Assembly: GCF_000467125.1 (NCBI RefSeq)
Contig: NZ_BATJ01000020.1
Coordinates: forward strand, 46,358 to 110,357
Origin: Vibrio proteolyticus NBRC 13287
Lineage (GTDB): Bacteria > Pseudomonadota > Gammaproteobacteria > Enterobacterales > Vibrionaceae
DNA length: 64,000 nucleotides
Direction: 5' to 3'
Shown piece by piece: positions 45,755 to 55,190 of the stretch. The notes beneath the pieces are model-generated. The model was not told where the DNA came from. It saw only the letters and a program-made list of their open reading frames with translations, and did not search any database. Position 1 is the stretch's first letter, and each line of letters begins with the position of its first letter. Position numbers and translations under genes: made by a program.

Positions 45755-47770
45755 CTATTTGCGCCGCCAGCGGTTTCGTCTACCGGGCTGGACTTTCGCG
45801 CTACTGGTGTCACGCCGTGTGACCGGGGTTGGGCTGATTTCAGGCAACATGGGCGTTTCCGCCGCCAGATAACGCCCCTGCAACCCATCCACCCCAAGGC
45901 TGATAAGCACATCCTGCTCTTCCCTGCTGTCGACGCCTACCGCGATAACCTGAGTTTTCAGTCCTTTACAGGCGCCAATCAGGCTGCGGACAAATAACTG
46001 ATTTTCATGGCGTTGATCGATCTGTTTGATCAAACTGCGATGCAGCTTAAGGAAGTCCACTTTAAGATCTTTCAGATAATAGGTACTGACGATCGAGCGT
46101 CCGGCCTGACCGACACACACTTTGCAACCGATACCAGCGATCATTCGGATCACCGGGCGCATGTAATCAAGATGTTTGACCAGACGGGCCTCCGAAAACT
46201 CAAACGTCAGCATGCCACGCAGATCCATTGGCAACTGCAGCAGCTCATCGCGGAACCATTTAAAGTAAGATTTATCCGCAAATGGCTGGACATACAGATT
46301 CACCGATAGCGGCTTACGCTGTGGCGACTGTTTGATATGGCGGATCACAGAGATCAATACCGTTTTATCCAGCATGGTTTCATAACCCACCGATTCGATC
46401 GCAGCATTAAATCGGGACGCTTTCAGAATCCCGCGCTCCGGATCATCAATGCGGGCAAACAGCTCATGGTGTTCTAACTGTAACTCTTTGTGTGACGTTA
46501 ACAGGTAGCACGGCTGCTGATAGATTTGCAGCTTACTGGGAGTCAGCACTTGATCAAACAAGGTCCGCCAACGGACACTGCCACGTTCCAGATTGGCGTT
46601 GGCGCTTTTCTGAAAACGACTCCAGGTGTTGATTCGTTGCAGCTGCGCACTTTTCAGCGCCGTTTCGGCTTCATCAAGAATGCGCCCTCTGCGCTCCCCT
46701 TCCTGATACATACTGACCCCGATGTGGCACCAGTCCTCAACGTCAATCGGAGGCGGAGGTGTGATCTTTTCCAGTTGTTTAAGGCAGTTAGAGGCAATGG
46801 TAGCGACTTCTTTCGCGCCCTGATGTGGAATAAAAATAGCGAAGTCGGCATCGTAATAACGCGACAGAATCACGTCCGGGTAACGCTGCAGAACATTCGA
46901 CAGCCCCTCACCGACATCGACAATGAAATCATCGGCGGCTTTCTTACCGTTTTCCTCGCACAAGGAATCCCAGTCGTTGATGCGCAATAGCATCACCCCG
47001 CCGTAGGCTCCGCTTTCGGACAGAGTTGACTCGAGTTTACTGTCAAACAACACCCGGTTCGCGGTACCGGTCAGTTGGTCGAGAAACGTCTGTGAACGAA
47101 TAAACGTATCAAAGCGGCTGCGCTCTTGCCGCGCGTCCTGTAATTCTTCGATCAGCATATCCAAGGCTTCACTGGCGGTGTATGGCCATTCGCGCTCATC
47201 GCCTTTGGCGTGCTCTTCGACCCGACCAGCCAGGATCATCCGCCCGCGCTCTTCCAGCAGCTCAGAGCCGTATAACTGCTCCTTCAGCCACTTAACGCCT
47301 CGCATCAGACAGAAAATCACCAAAGCCACCGCGAGTGTAATAGACCACAATGCTTCGAGTGAGTAACTGTAACCCAAATACGGTGGCAGCGCTTTAAATG
47401 CGATCTGATAGCCACTGTTGCGCTCCAAAGCAAACGACTTTTCGTACAACAACTGCTCATCAATGCGTGAGGAGGTATCTTTGAAGCGATAAACTACACC
47501 GACAGGGGAAGAGAGCTGCATTTCGATGATGTTCGAAGCTTGCAGCATTTTAGGCATCCAGCGCTGCATTGAATACGCGGCGTCCGGATCTTCCATCTCT
47601 TTATCGACCACTTCAACAATGCCCTGCAGATAGTGATCCAGATATTCCTGCCCGACACGCTTGAACGACAGCGTTCCACCGATGAATAAAATGAACATAG
47701 CACTGATTACTATCACGGTGACGAAAGCCACCAAGCGCGTGCTCAGTTTTAAGGTAGGCGTGTACCTCAT
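45755..47770 (-). CDS. csrD: CsrD/MshH-type degenerate GGDEF-EAL protein
   Basis: 671 residues. Two membrane helices (about 11-31 and 136-156) flank a periplasmic region; then a GGDEF-like domain (about 220-380) and an EAL-like domain (about 400-650). Catalytic motifs are lost: YYDADF at 305-310 replaces GGDEF, and HHELFAR at 434-440 replaces the EAL signature. Like E. coli CsrD it should be enzymatically inactive and promote RNase E decay of the CsrB/C-type regulatory RNAs. In V. cholerae this gene (mshH) begins the MSHA cluster. Confidence 0.93.
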   Translation of the reverse strand: MRYTPTLKLSTRLVAFVTVIVISAMFILFIGGTLSFKRVGQEYLDHYLQGIVEVVDKEMEDPDAAYSMQRWMPKMLQASNIIEMQLSSPVGVVYRFKDTSSRIDEQLLYEKSFALERNSGYQIAFKALPPYLGYSYSLEALWSITLAVALVIFCLMRGVKWLKEQLYGSELLEERGRMILAGRVEEHAKGDEREWPYTASEALDMLIEELQDARQERSRFDTFIRSQTFLDQLTGTANRVLFDSKLESTLSESGAYGGVMLLRINDWDSLCEENGKKAADDFIVDVGEGLSNVLQRYPDVILSRYYDADFAIFIPHQGAKEVATIASNCLKQLEKITPPPPIDVEDWCHIGVSMYQEGERRGRILDEAETALKSAQLQRINTWSRFQKSANANLERGSVRWRTLFDQVLTPSKLQIYQQPCYLLTSHKELQLEHHELFARIDDPERGILKASRFNAAIESVGYETMLDKTVLISVIRHIKQSPQRKPLSVNLYVQPFADKSYFKWFRDELLQLPMDLRGMLTFEFSEARLVKHLDYMRPVIRMIAGIGCKVCVGQAGRSIVSTYYLKDLKVDFLKLHRSLIKQIDQRHENQLFVRSLIGACKGLKTQVIAVGVDSREEQDVLISLGVDGLQGRYLAAETPMLPEISPTPVTRRDTSSAKVQPGRRNRWRRK

Positions 47771-47852
47771 GTGCGCAGAATTCCTTTTCCCCGGTAAAGC
47801 GTGCCGGCTGCCACATCGGCAGCGGGATACATGATTGTCTTGTTTAATATAT

Positions 47853-47883
47853 AAAAAAGCCGCGGGATCCGCGGCTTTTTTTG
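47853..47883 (-). terminator. Terminator of ssb
   Basis: AAAGCCGCGG-type stem with a short loop, followed by T-run on the minus strand, between ssb and csrD. Confidence 0.9.
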
Positions 47884-47895
47884 CTAATCAAGCGC

Positions 47896-48429
47896 TTAGA
47901 ATGGGATATCGTCATCAAAATCCATCGGCGGTTCATTGTATTGAGGCTGAGCCTGTTGCGGTTGCTGTGCTGGCTGTTGTGGTTGCTGCTGTTGCATTGC
48001 GGGTTGCTGAGGCTGTCCCCAACCACCTTGCTGTTGCTGAGGTTGTCCCATACCCTGGCCTGGCGCACCGCCCTGAGCACGACCACCCAGCATCTGCATC
48101 ACACCGTTAAAACCTTGAACAACGATCTCAGTGGTGTAACGATCCTGACCACTTTGGTCCTGCCACTTACGCGTTTGCAGCTGACCTTCGATGTAAACCT
48201 GAGACCCTTTGCGCAGGTATTCACCAGCCACTTCGGCCAGCTTGCCAAACAACGCCACACGGTGCCATTCGGTTTTTTCACGCTGTTCGCCAGTCGCTTT
48301 ATCACGCCATGTTTCCGACGTAGCCACTGTAATGTTGGCCACTGCACCGCCACTTGGCATGTAACGAATCTCTGGGTCATTCCCCAGATTACCGACTAAT
48401 ATAACTTTGTTCACTCCACGGCTGGCCAT
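47896..48429 (-). CDS. ssb: Single-stranded DNA-binding protein
   Basis: 177 residues. OB fold at about 1-112 (MASRGVNKVILVGNLGNDPE), a Gln/Pro/Gly-rich linker, and the acidic tip PMDFDDDIPF that docks repair proteins. Divergent from qstR. In E. coli ssb is divergent from uvrA; here qstR and galU lie between them, as in V. cholerae. Confidence 0.98.
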   Translation of the reverse strand: MASRGVNKVILVGNLGNDPEIRYMPSGGAVANITVATSETWRDKATGEQREKTEWHRVALFGKLAEVAGEYLRKGSQVYIEGQLQTRKWQDQSGQDRYTTEIVVQGFNGVMQMLGGRAQGGAPGQGMGQPQQQQGGWGQPQQPAMQQQQPQQPAQQPQQAQPQYNEPPMDFDDDIPF

Positions 48430-48583
48430 GTTTTGCTCCGTCTTGTTTCATCTGTCTGTATAAAGAATAGCGCATTAGGATACCACGGATTCATCCTGGT
48501 ACAACTCATTCGTAGTGTGCGCGGAACGGATTCCCCGCGCGGTGTGATGTGTTCATTTTTTAGACCCGATTCATACTGCTCCG

Positions 48584-48605
48584 CTATTAATAAAATTATG
48601 CATTA
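48584..48605. promoter_or_regulatory. Candidate HapR/LuxR-type quorum-sensing operator upstream of qstR
   Basis: The 22 bases match about 16 of 22 positions of the LuxR/HapR-family operator (TTATTGATAAA followed by its near inverted half). The left half is CTATTAATAAA. It lies 107 bases before the qstR start. V. cholerae qstR is reported to be bound and activated by HapR. The gap also holds the ssb promoter. Confidence 0.45.
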
Positions 48606-48711
48606 CCTGGTTGTATGAAACCCAACGCAAAAGTTTGAACACCAATAGAACTTTCGCCAGGCATGCGTCATTTTAGCGCTCCATTTTAACAACTTCTCAT
48701 GGAGAGAGACT

Positions 48712-49359
48712 ATGCGCAGAGCCGACTACACACGGACGATTTATTTTTTATGCGCGGATAAACAGCAGCCTATGCCGGTCATTGACCGCGTTTCCGCCAC
48801 GTTAGGATTAACCATTCCACGCATTGAGCCAGCGGAATTGATGCAGGCTGCACCGAAACACCGGCACAAAATTCTGATGCTGGATTATCAGACCCACCGT
48901 CACCTCAGACAACAAGTTCGTGGTCTGCCACTGACCAACAAAAACTATGAAACCATCATCTTTAATGTCGAAAAGCGCCTGCCCACCGAGGAACTGCTGA
49001 CGTTTGGCAATTTGAAAGGGCTGTTTTATCAAAATGATGAGATTAACGCGATCGCACGGGGCTGCGGCGAGATCATTAACGGTCAGAACTGGCTGCCAAG
49101 AAAAGTCACCAGCCAGTTACTGCATTATTATCGTCACGTGATTGCAAGTCATACCGCACCGGCTACCGTCGACATTACCGCTCGGGAACTGCAAATTCTG
49201 CGTTGTCTGCAAACCGGCGCCTCCAATCAACAAATTGCCGAGAGTCTGTTTATCAGTGAGTACACGGTCAAATCCCATCTGTATCAGATTTTCAAAAAAC
49301 TGTCGGTCAAAAATCGGGTTCAGGCCATTGCCTGGGCAGACCAAAATTTGTTGGGTTGA
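48712..49359 (+). CDS. qstR: LuxR-type competence/T6SS regulator QstR
   Basis: 215 residues of the CsgD/VpsT group. Receiver-like N-terminal domain without a full acidic pocket (Asp58 in LMLDYQ); LuxR helix-turn-helix at about 153-213 (ITARELQILRCLQTGASNQQIAESLFISEYTVKSHL). The VpsT c-di-GMP motif W[FLM][TS]R appears as WLPR at 127-130, with Pro in place of Thr/Ser. Position between galU and ssb is that of V. cholerae VC0396 (QstR), which couples TfoX and quorum sensing to DNA uptake and type VI secretion. GGAGAGAG precedes the ATG. VpsT-like control cannot be excluded by sequence alone. Confidence 0.85.
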   Translation: MRRADYTRTIYFLCADKQQPMPVIDRVSATLGLTIPRIEPAELMQAAPKHRHKILMLDYQTHRHLRQQVRGLPLTNKNYETIIFNVEKRLPTEELLTFGNLKGLFYQNDEINAIARGCGEIINGQNWLPRKVTSQLLHYYRHVIASHTAPATVDITARELQILRCLQTGASNQQIAESLFISEYTVKSHLYQIFKKLSVKNRVQAIAWADQNLLG

Positions 49360-49472
49360 TCACTTTTTGCAGGTCAAAGAGACTTTCGCGTCACGATTCA
49401 TTATCTATTCATCCATTTCGTGGTAAGGTTCGGCGGTACTCAGAACAACGATATTTTAAAGGGTTTTCTCAC

Positions 49473-50348
49473 ATGATTAAAAAGTGCCTTTTCCCGGCAG
49501 CTGGCTACGGTACACGCTTCCTCCCCGCCACCAAGTCTATGCCTAAAGAGATGATGCCAGTGGTGAACAAACCACTGATCGAATATGGCGTTGACGAAGC
49601 CATTGCCGCTGGTATGAACGGGATGTGTATTGTTACCGGTCGCGGCAAGCACGCAATCATGGATCACTTTGACAAGAACTACGAGCTGGAGCACCAGATC
49701 AGCGGCACCAATAAAGAAGAGCTTCTGGTCGATATCCGCAACATCATCGACAGCGCGAACTTCACTTACATCCGCCAACGCGAGATGAAAGGCCTGGGCC
49801 ACGCGATTCTGACTGGTCGTGAACTGGTGGGTGACGAACCATTTGCCGTTGTTCTGGCCGACGACCTGTGTGTCAATGAACAGGAAGGCGTCCTGGCACA
49901 GATGGTCGCGCTGTTTAAACAATTCCGCTGCTCGATTGTTGCCGTTCAGGAAGTGCCAGCCGAAGAGACTCACAAGTACGGGGTAATCTCGGGTGAAATG
50001 ATCAAAGATGACATCTACCGCGTGGATGACATGGTCGAAAAACCGGAGCCGGGCACCGCACCAAGCAACCTGGCAATCATCGGCCGCTACATCCTGACGC
50101 CGGATATTTTCGAACTGATCGAAAATACCGAACCTGGTAAAGGTGGCGAAATTCAAATCACGGACGCGCTGCTCAAGCAAGCGAAAGCGGGCTGTGTTCT
50201 GGCGTACAAATTTAAAGGCCACCGCTTTGACTGTGGTAGCGTGGAAGGGTATATCGAAGCAACCAACTACTGCTACGAAAATCTGTACCTGAAAGACAGC
50301 AAAGTCTCTACATTGGGTAAACAAACCACGCAAAAAGAACAGAAGTAA
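49473..50348 (+). CDS. galU: UTP-glucose-1-phosphate uridylyltransferase
   Basis: 291 residues from the ATG at 49473 with AAGGG upstream. N-terminal nucleotidyltransferase loop PAAGYGTRFLPATKSMPKEM; KGLGHAIL and DCGS near the C-terminus. Makes UDP-glucose for envelope sugars and galactose use. An in-frame extension to 49356 overlaps qstR and is rejected. Confidence 0.97.
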   Translation: MIKKCLFPAAGYGTRFLPATKSMPKEMMPVVNKPLIEYGVDEAIAAGMNGMCIVTGRGKHAIMDHFDKNYELEHQISGTNKEELLVDIRNIIDSANFTYIRQREMKGLGHAILTGRELVGDEPFAVVLADDLCVNEQEGVLAQMVALFKQFRCSIVAVQEVPAEETHKYGVISGEMIKDDIYRVDDMVEKPEPGTAPSNLAIIGRYILTPDIFELIENTEPGKGGEIQITDALLKQAKAGCVLAYKFKGHRFDCGSVEGYIEATNYCYENLYLKDSKVSTLGKQTTQKEQK

Positions 50349-50372
50349 TTCCTGCTTGTTCAACAAACTAAC

Positions 50373-50404
50373 TGAAGGCGGCTCTCTGAGCCGCCTTTTT
50401 CTTT
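50373..50404 (+). terminator. Terminator of galU
   Basis: AAGGCGGCTC pairs with GAGCCGCCTT around a TCT loop, followed by TTTCTTT. Confidence 0.9.
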
Positions 50405-50406
50405 GA

Positions 50407-50422
50407 CTGTTTTTTTATACAG
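50407..50422. promoter_or_regulatory. LexA (SOS) box upstream of uvrA
   Basis: CTG-N10-CAG with A/T only in the middle, plus A before and TA after, gives 16 of 20 consensus positions. It lies 68 bases before the uvrA ATG, as expected for an SOS gene. Confidence 0.8.
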
Positions 50423-50489
50423 TATTCCTTTGCACATTTCTCACACTATGTAATACTTGGCGAACTCAATTTTTCACAGAGCACAGAAG

Positions 50490-53312
50490 ATGGATAAGAT
50501 TGAAGTTCGTGGTGCCAGAACCCACAACCTGAAAAACGTCAACCTGACGATTCCCCGCGACAAGCTGATCGTCATTACCGGCTTATCCGGCTCGGGTAAA
50601 TCTTCCCTGGCCTTTGACACCTTATACGCAGAAGGTCAACGTCGTTACGTTGAATCTCTGTCTGCGTATGCCCGCCAGTTCCTGTCTCTGATGGAAAAAC
50701 CCGATGTGGACCATATCGAAGGCCTGTCACCGGCCATTTCGATAGAGCAAAAATCCACCTCACACAATCCGCGATCCACTGTCGGTACCATCACCGAAGT
50801 GTATGATTATCTGCGTCTGCTGTACGCCCGGGTGGGTGAGCCTCGCTGTCCGGATCACAAGGTTCCGCTGACCGCACAAACCATCAGCCAGATGGTCGAC
50901 AAGGTACTGGATCTGCCGGAAGGTGCCCGTATGATGCTGCTGGCCCCAATCGTCAAAGAGCGGAAAGGTGAACACGTCAAAACGCTGGAGAATCTGGCGG
51001 CGCAGGGATTTATCCGCGCACGTATCGACGGCGAAACCTGCGATCTGTCCGATCCCCCACCACTGGAACTGCATAAAAAGCACACCATCGAGGTGGTGGT
51101 GGATCGCTTCAAAGTTCGTGATGATTTACAGCAACGCCTGGCGGAGTCCTTTGAAACCGCACTGGAGCTGTCCGGCGGCATCGTCGTGGTTGCCCCAATG
51201 GATGGCGACGGAGAGGAAATTGTCTTCTCGGCCAATTTTGCCTGTCCGCACTGTGGCTACAGCATGCGAGAGCTGGAGCCACGCCTGTTTTCGTTCAATA
51301 ACCCGGCCGGTGCATGTGGGACCTGTGACGGCTTGGGTGTACAGCAATACTTTGACCCAGCCCGGGTGATCGTGGATGAATCGCTCAGTCTGGCAGACGG
51401 CGCCATTCGGGGCTGGGATCAGAAAAATTTCTATTATTTCCAGATGCTCAAATCACTGGCTGACCATTACGACTTTGATCTGCACGCCCCCTTTACCTCC
51501 CTACCGAAAAAAACACAGGAAATCATCCTGCGAGGGTCCGGGCGTACTCAGATAGAATTCAATTACGTCAACGATCGCGGTGATATCCGCGTCAAACGTC
51601 ATCCTTTTGAAGGTATCCTCAACACGCTCGAACGCCGCTACCGTGATACCGAATCAAACTCAGTACGCGAAGAGTTAGCAAAATACATATCCACCAAACC
51701 GTGCAGCAGTTGTGACGGCACCCGGTTGCGGCTGGAAGCGCGTAACGTTTTTATCCAGGACACCACGCTGCCCCAGATCGTTGAACTGAGCATTGCCGAT
51801 GCACTGGCCTTTTTCCAATCCCTGCAACTGGAAGGCCAGCGTGCCCAGATTGCCGAAAAAGTGATGAAAGAAATCAATGACCGGTTGCATTTTCTGGTCA
51901 ACGTCGGCCTGAATTACCTCAACCTGTCGCGCAGTGCTGAAACCCTCTCAGGCGGAGAAGCGCAACGCATCCGGCTTGCCAGTCAGATTGGCGCAGGGCT
52001 GGTTGGCGTGATGTACGTACTGGATGAACCCTCGATTGGCCTCCACCAGCGAGATAACGAACGTTTGCTCAACACCTTGACGCACCTGCGCGATCTAGGA
52101 AACACCGTATTGGTAGTGGAGCATGATGAAGACGCCATTCGCATGGCGGATCACGTGATCGATATTGGTCCGGGCGCCGGGGTGCACGGCGGTCAGGTCG
52201 TGGCAGAAGGCACTGTTCATGAGATCATCGCTAACCCAGACTCATTGACCGGCCAGTATCTGTGCGGTGACAAGCAGATCGCCATCCCTGAGCAGCGCAC
52301 GCCACGAAATGCCAAGAAAACGGTTGAGCTACTGGGCGCAACCGGCAATAACCTCAAAGCCGTCGATCTGTCGCTTCCGGTTGGTCTGTTCAGCTGCATT
52401 ACCGGCGTGTCCGGCTCGGGTAAATCCACTCTGATCAATGACACCTTCTTTAAAATCGCGCACACCCAGCTCAATGGCGCCACCACCGCCACGCCGGCGC
52501 CATACAAGGCCATCAAAGGCCTGGAACATTTCGATAAAGTCATCGACATTGATCAGAGCCCGATCGGCCGGACGCCGCGCTCCAATCCGGCAACCTATAC
52601 CGGGATCTTCACCCCGATCCGCGAGCTGTTTGCCGGGACTCAGGAATCCCGCTCGCGCGGCTACAAACCGGGCCGTTTCAGTTTTAACGTCCGCGGTGGT
52701 CGCTGTGAAGCCTGTCAGGGTGACGGGGTTATCAAGGTCGAAATGCACTTTCTGCCGGATGTGTACGTGCCCTGCGATGTGTGTAAAGGCAAGCGCTATA
52801 ACCGAGAAACACTGGAAGTGCGCTACAAAGGAAAAACCATTGATGAAGTGCTGGAAATGACCGTTGAAGACGCACGTGGTTTCTTTGATCCGGTTCCGGC
52901 CATTGCCCGTAAACTGCAAACGCTCATCGATGTGGGCCTGTCTTACATCCGCCTCGGCCAAGCGGCCACCACGTTATCCGGTGGTGAAGCTCAGCGGGTC
53001 AAACTGGCTCGGGAGCTGTCCAAACGCGATACCGGCAAAACCCTGTACATTCTTGACGAACCGACCACAGGGCTACACTTCCATGACATTCAGCAATTGC
53101 TGACAGTCCTGCACCGCCTGCGCGATCACGGCAATACCGTGGTGGTGATCGAACATAACCTGGATGTGATCAAAACCGCTGACTGGATCATTGATCTGGG
53201 GCCCGAAGGCGGCCAGGGCGGCGGGCAGATCATTGCCCAGGGGACACCAGAAGATGTGGCACAAGTCGAAGGATCGCACACCGCCCGCTTCCTCAAGCCT
53301 ATGTTGAAGTAG
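50490..53312 (+). CDS. uvrA: Excinuclease ABC subunit A
   Basis: 940 residues from the ATG at 50490, the same length as in E. coli; an upstream in-frame ATG at 50457 is rejected. Two ABC-type ATPase modules: Walker A GLSGSGKS at 31-38 and GVSGSGKS at 639-646; LSGGEAQR signatures in each half; zinc fingers CPHCGY and CEACQGDG. Damage recognition in nucleotide excision repair with UvrB. Confidence 0.98.
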   Translation: MDKIEVRGARTHNLKNVNLTIPRDKLIVITGLSGSGKSSLAFDTLYAEGQRRYVESLSAYARQFLSLMEKPDVDHIEGLSPAISIEQKSTSHNPRSTVGTITEVYDYLRLLYARVGEPRCPDHKVPLTAQTISQMVDKVLDLPEGARMMLLAPIVKERKGEHVKTLENLAAQGFIRARIDGETCDLSDPPPLELHKKHTIEVVVDRFKVRDDLQQRLAESFETALELSGGIVVVAPMDGDGEEIVFSANFACPHCGYSMRELEPRLFSFNNPAGACGTCDGLGVQQYFDPARVIVDESLSLADGAIRGWDQKNFYYFQMLKSLADHYDFDLHAPFTSLPKKTQEIILRGSGRTQIEFNYVNDRGDIRVKRHPFEGILNTLERRYRDTESNSVREELAKYISTKPCSSCDGTRLRLEARNVFIQDTTLPQIVELSIADALAFFQSLQLEGQRAQIAEKVMKEINDRLHFLVNVGLNYLNLSRSAETLSGGEAQRIRLASQIGAGLVGVMYVLDEPSIGLHQRDNERLLNTLTHLRDLGNTVLVVEHDEDAIRMADHVIDIGPGAGVHGGQVVAEGTVHEIIANPDSLTGQYLCGDKQIAIPEQRTPRNAKKTVELLGATGNNLKAVDLSLPVGLFSCITGVSGSGKSTLINDTFFKIAHTQLNGATTATPAPYKAIKGLEHFDKVIDIDQSPIGRTPRSNPATYTGIFTPIRELFAGTQESRSRGYKPGRFSFNVRGGRCEACQGDGVIKVEMHFLPDVYVPCDVCKGKRYNRETLEVRYKGKTIDEVLEMTVEDARGFFDPVPAIARKLQTLIDVGLSYIRLGQAATTLSGGEAQRVKLARELSKRDTGKTLYILDEPTTGLHFHDIQQLLTVLHRLRDHGNTVVVIEHNLDVIKTADWIIDLGPEGGQGGGQIIAQGTPEDVAQVEGSHTARFLKPMLK

Positions 53313-53329
53313 AAAAAAACGGTAAAGTA

Positions 53330-53364
53330 ACCAAACCAGCGTCTCCTGCGCTGGTTTGTTTTTA
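53330..53364 (+). terminator. Terminator of uvrA
   Basis: CAAACCAGCG pairs with CGCTGGTTTG around a seven-base loop, followed by TTTTT. Confidence 0.88.
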
Positions 53365-53381
53365 TCAGTGATTTAACGACT

Positions 53382-55148
53382 ATGGCAACTGTACACCTCA
53401 GCGGAACACAACTGGAGCCGGAAACGCCCAGTGTCCCACTCAATAAGCGCTTTATGGCAGCTCTGGCCGTCATGTTTGTCGTCGCGATGCACATTTTCAC
53501 GCCCAACCCTGGCGGTGCCGGGCTGGCGCTTTCGTTCAACCCGACGACCTGGATGGCGTTCAGTATTGCTGCGGCGCTGGGTCTTTATCAGCTTGGTAGT
53601 AACCAGAGACTGCGCTATTCCAAGCTGACCATCGGTCTTTTGGTCAGTTGCTTACTGCTCACGGTGCCAATCTTTTTTCCGGATAGTCTGCCCGAGTACG
53701 CCACCGGCCGTCTGATTGGCCTGTGGGCGGGTTACCTGCTGTTCGTCGCGCTACAACAGTTCAAGCTCAGCAATAAACATAAATTGCGTCTGTTGTGGTT
53801 GGTGGTTATCGCCGTCACCATCGAAGCCCTGCTGGGTTATATTCAGTATTTCCTGCTGTCGCCGGGCAACCCATTTGGCTATGACACGATCGCCAACCGG
53901 CCTTATGGCATTTTTCAACAGCCCAATGTGATGGCGAGCTTTCTCGCGACCGGGCTGGTGTTGTCCGCTTATCTACTGTCGCGCCAGCCAGTCAAGTACC
54001 ACAATAAACTCAGCGCCACCAACCTGCTGTATGCACTTCCGCTATTGACCGTGCCGCTCCTAGTGGTATTGGCCTCACGTACGGGTTGGCTCAGTGCTGC
54101 TCTGGCCACTGCGCTGATCTTGCCCTACCTCTACCGCTATGCGACTCGTCGCCGGATGGTGGGCTGGCTAATTTCACTGTTTCTCGGAATCGTGTTGGGA
54201 CTTATTGCCGGCTACTTGCAGGGCAGTGACTCGTTGATGTCGGACAAAGCGGACCTCGACAGCCCCCGTCGTTACACTTTCCCTCAAACACTGGACATGG
54301 TGATTGAAAAGCCTTTTACCGGCTACGGTTATGGCCGGTTTGAGTCCCAGTACATGCTGTACACCGCACGTCAGCACCAGTTGAATCCGGATTATCCGCC
54401 AGGCCTACCCGCCATGGATCATCCGCACAATGAACTGTTGTTCTGGTCGGCTGAAGGCGGGCTGCTGCCACTGATAGGCATCGTGTTTGCCGCAGGGATG
54501 GTGCTGTTTCGTATCTATACCGCCAAAAAGGGCACCCGCACTGCGATGTTTGCTCTGTTTGTGCCGATAGTGCTGCACTCTCAACTCGAATACCCGTTTT
54601 ATCATTCAGCAATTCACTGGCTGACGTTTGTCATCCTGCTGTTCTGGGTCGATCAACGCGTTGCCCGCTATAAAGCCATTCGCTTTAGCAATATCACCAA
54701 AGCACTGCTCAGAGTCAGCAGTCTGGTACTGCCGGTGGTCACCTGCGTGTACATGCTCAGCGCCCTGCACACCAACTACATTCTGACGCAGTTTGAACAC
54801 TCCAAGCCGAAAAACCCGGAGATTCTGCGCCGGATCAGTAACCCTGTGGTATGGAAAGACAGATTTGACTGGGACGTTTACAGCAGCTATCTCCAGCTTG
54901 GTCTGACACGTCAGGATCCCGCGCTGATCACCCCGTATATTCAGTGGTCACAACAAATCATCCGGCACAAACCCCGCCCGGTATTTTACCGCAATCTGAT
55001 CCTGGCCTATCAGGGGCTGGGCGACGACAGCCGGGCCAAACAAACCTTAAACGAAGCGCTGTACCTGTTTCCTCTCCAGGATTTCGACCAGCTCCAGTCC
55101 CACCAGACAAGGTCTGATTCCGTTGCCACACAAGGTAGCAGAGAATAA
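53382..55148 (+). CDS. pglL: PglL-type protein O-oligosaccharyltransferase (Wzy_C superfamily)
   Basis: 588 residues with about eleven membrane helices and a C-terminal soluble stretch (about 470-588). The Wzy_C-type core has RPYGIFQQPNVMASFLA (173-189) and the periplasmic HPHNE at 347-351, where the conserved histidine of PglL enzymes lies. V. cholerae VC0393, at the same position after uvrA, has been shown to transfer glycans to protein. A WaaL O-antigen ligase is the alternative, but the C-terminal domain and the position favour PglL. Pilins are typical substrates. Confidence 0.82.
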   Translation: MATVHLSGTQLEPETPSVPLNKRFMAALAVMFVVAMHIFTPNPGGAGLALSFNPTTWMAFSIAAALGLYQLGSNQRLRYSKLTIGLLVSCLLLTVPIFFPDSLPEYATGRLIGLWAGYLLFVALQQFKLSNKHKLRLLWLVVIAVTIEALLGYIQYFLLSPGNPFGYDTIANRPYGIFQQPNVMASFLATGLVLSAYLLSRQPVKYHNKLSATNLLYALPLLTVPLLVVLASRTGWLSAALATALILPYLYRYATRRRMVGWLISLFLGIVLGLIAGYLQGSDSLMSDKADLDSPRRYTFPQTLDMVIEKPFTGYGYGRFESQYMLYTARQHQLNPDYPPGLPAMDHPHNELLFWSAEGGLLPLIGIVFAAGMVLFRIYTAKKGTRTAMFALFVPIVLHSQLEYPFYHSAIHWLTFVILLFWVDQRVARYKAIRFSNITKALLRVSSLVLPVVTCVYMLSALHTNYILTQFEHSKPKNPEILRRISNPVVWKDRFDWDVYSSYLQLGLTRQDPALITPYIQWSQQIIRHKPRPVFYRNLILAYQGLGDDSRAKQTLNEALYLFPLQDFDQLQSHQTRSDSVATQGSRE

Positions 55149-55174
55149 AAAAGGCGGTATGTACCGCCCTTTTT
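55145..55174. terminator. Bidirectional terminator between pglL and aminotransferase
   Basis: GGCGGTA pairs with TACCGCC; A-runs on the left and T-runs on the right. Confidence 0.88.
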
Positions 55175-55190
55175 TACGTTCCGTCATCCG

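Noticed and set aside
48430..48711. LexA box before ssb
   Set aside because: CTGTATAAAG lacks the CAG partner at N10; no CTG-N10-CAG found.
49440..50366. Minus-strand ORF of 308 codons opposite galU
   Set aside because: Shadow of galU with improbable residue composition.
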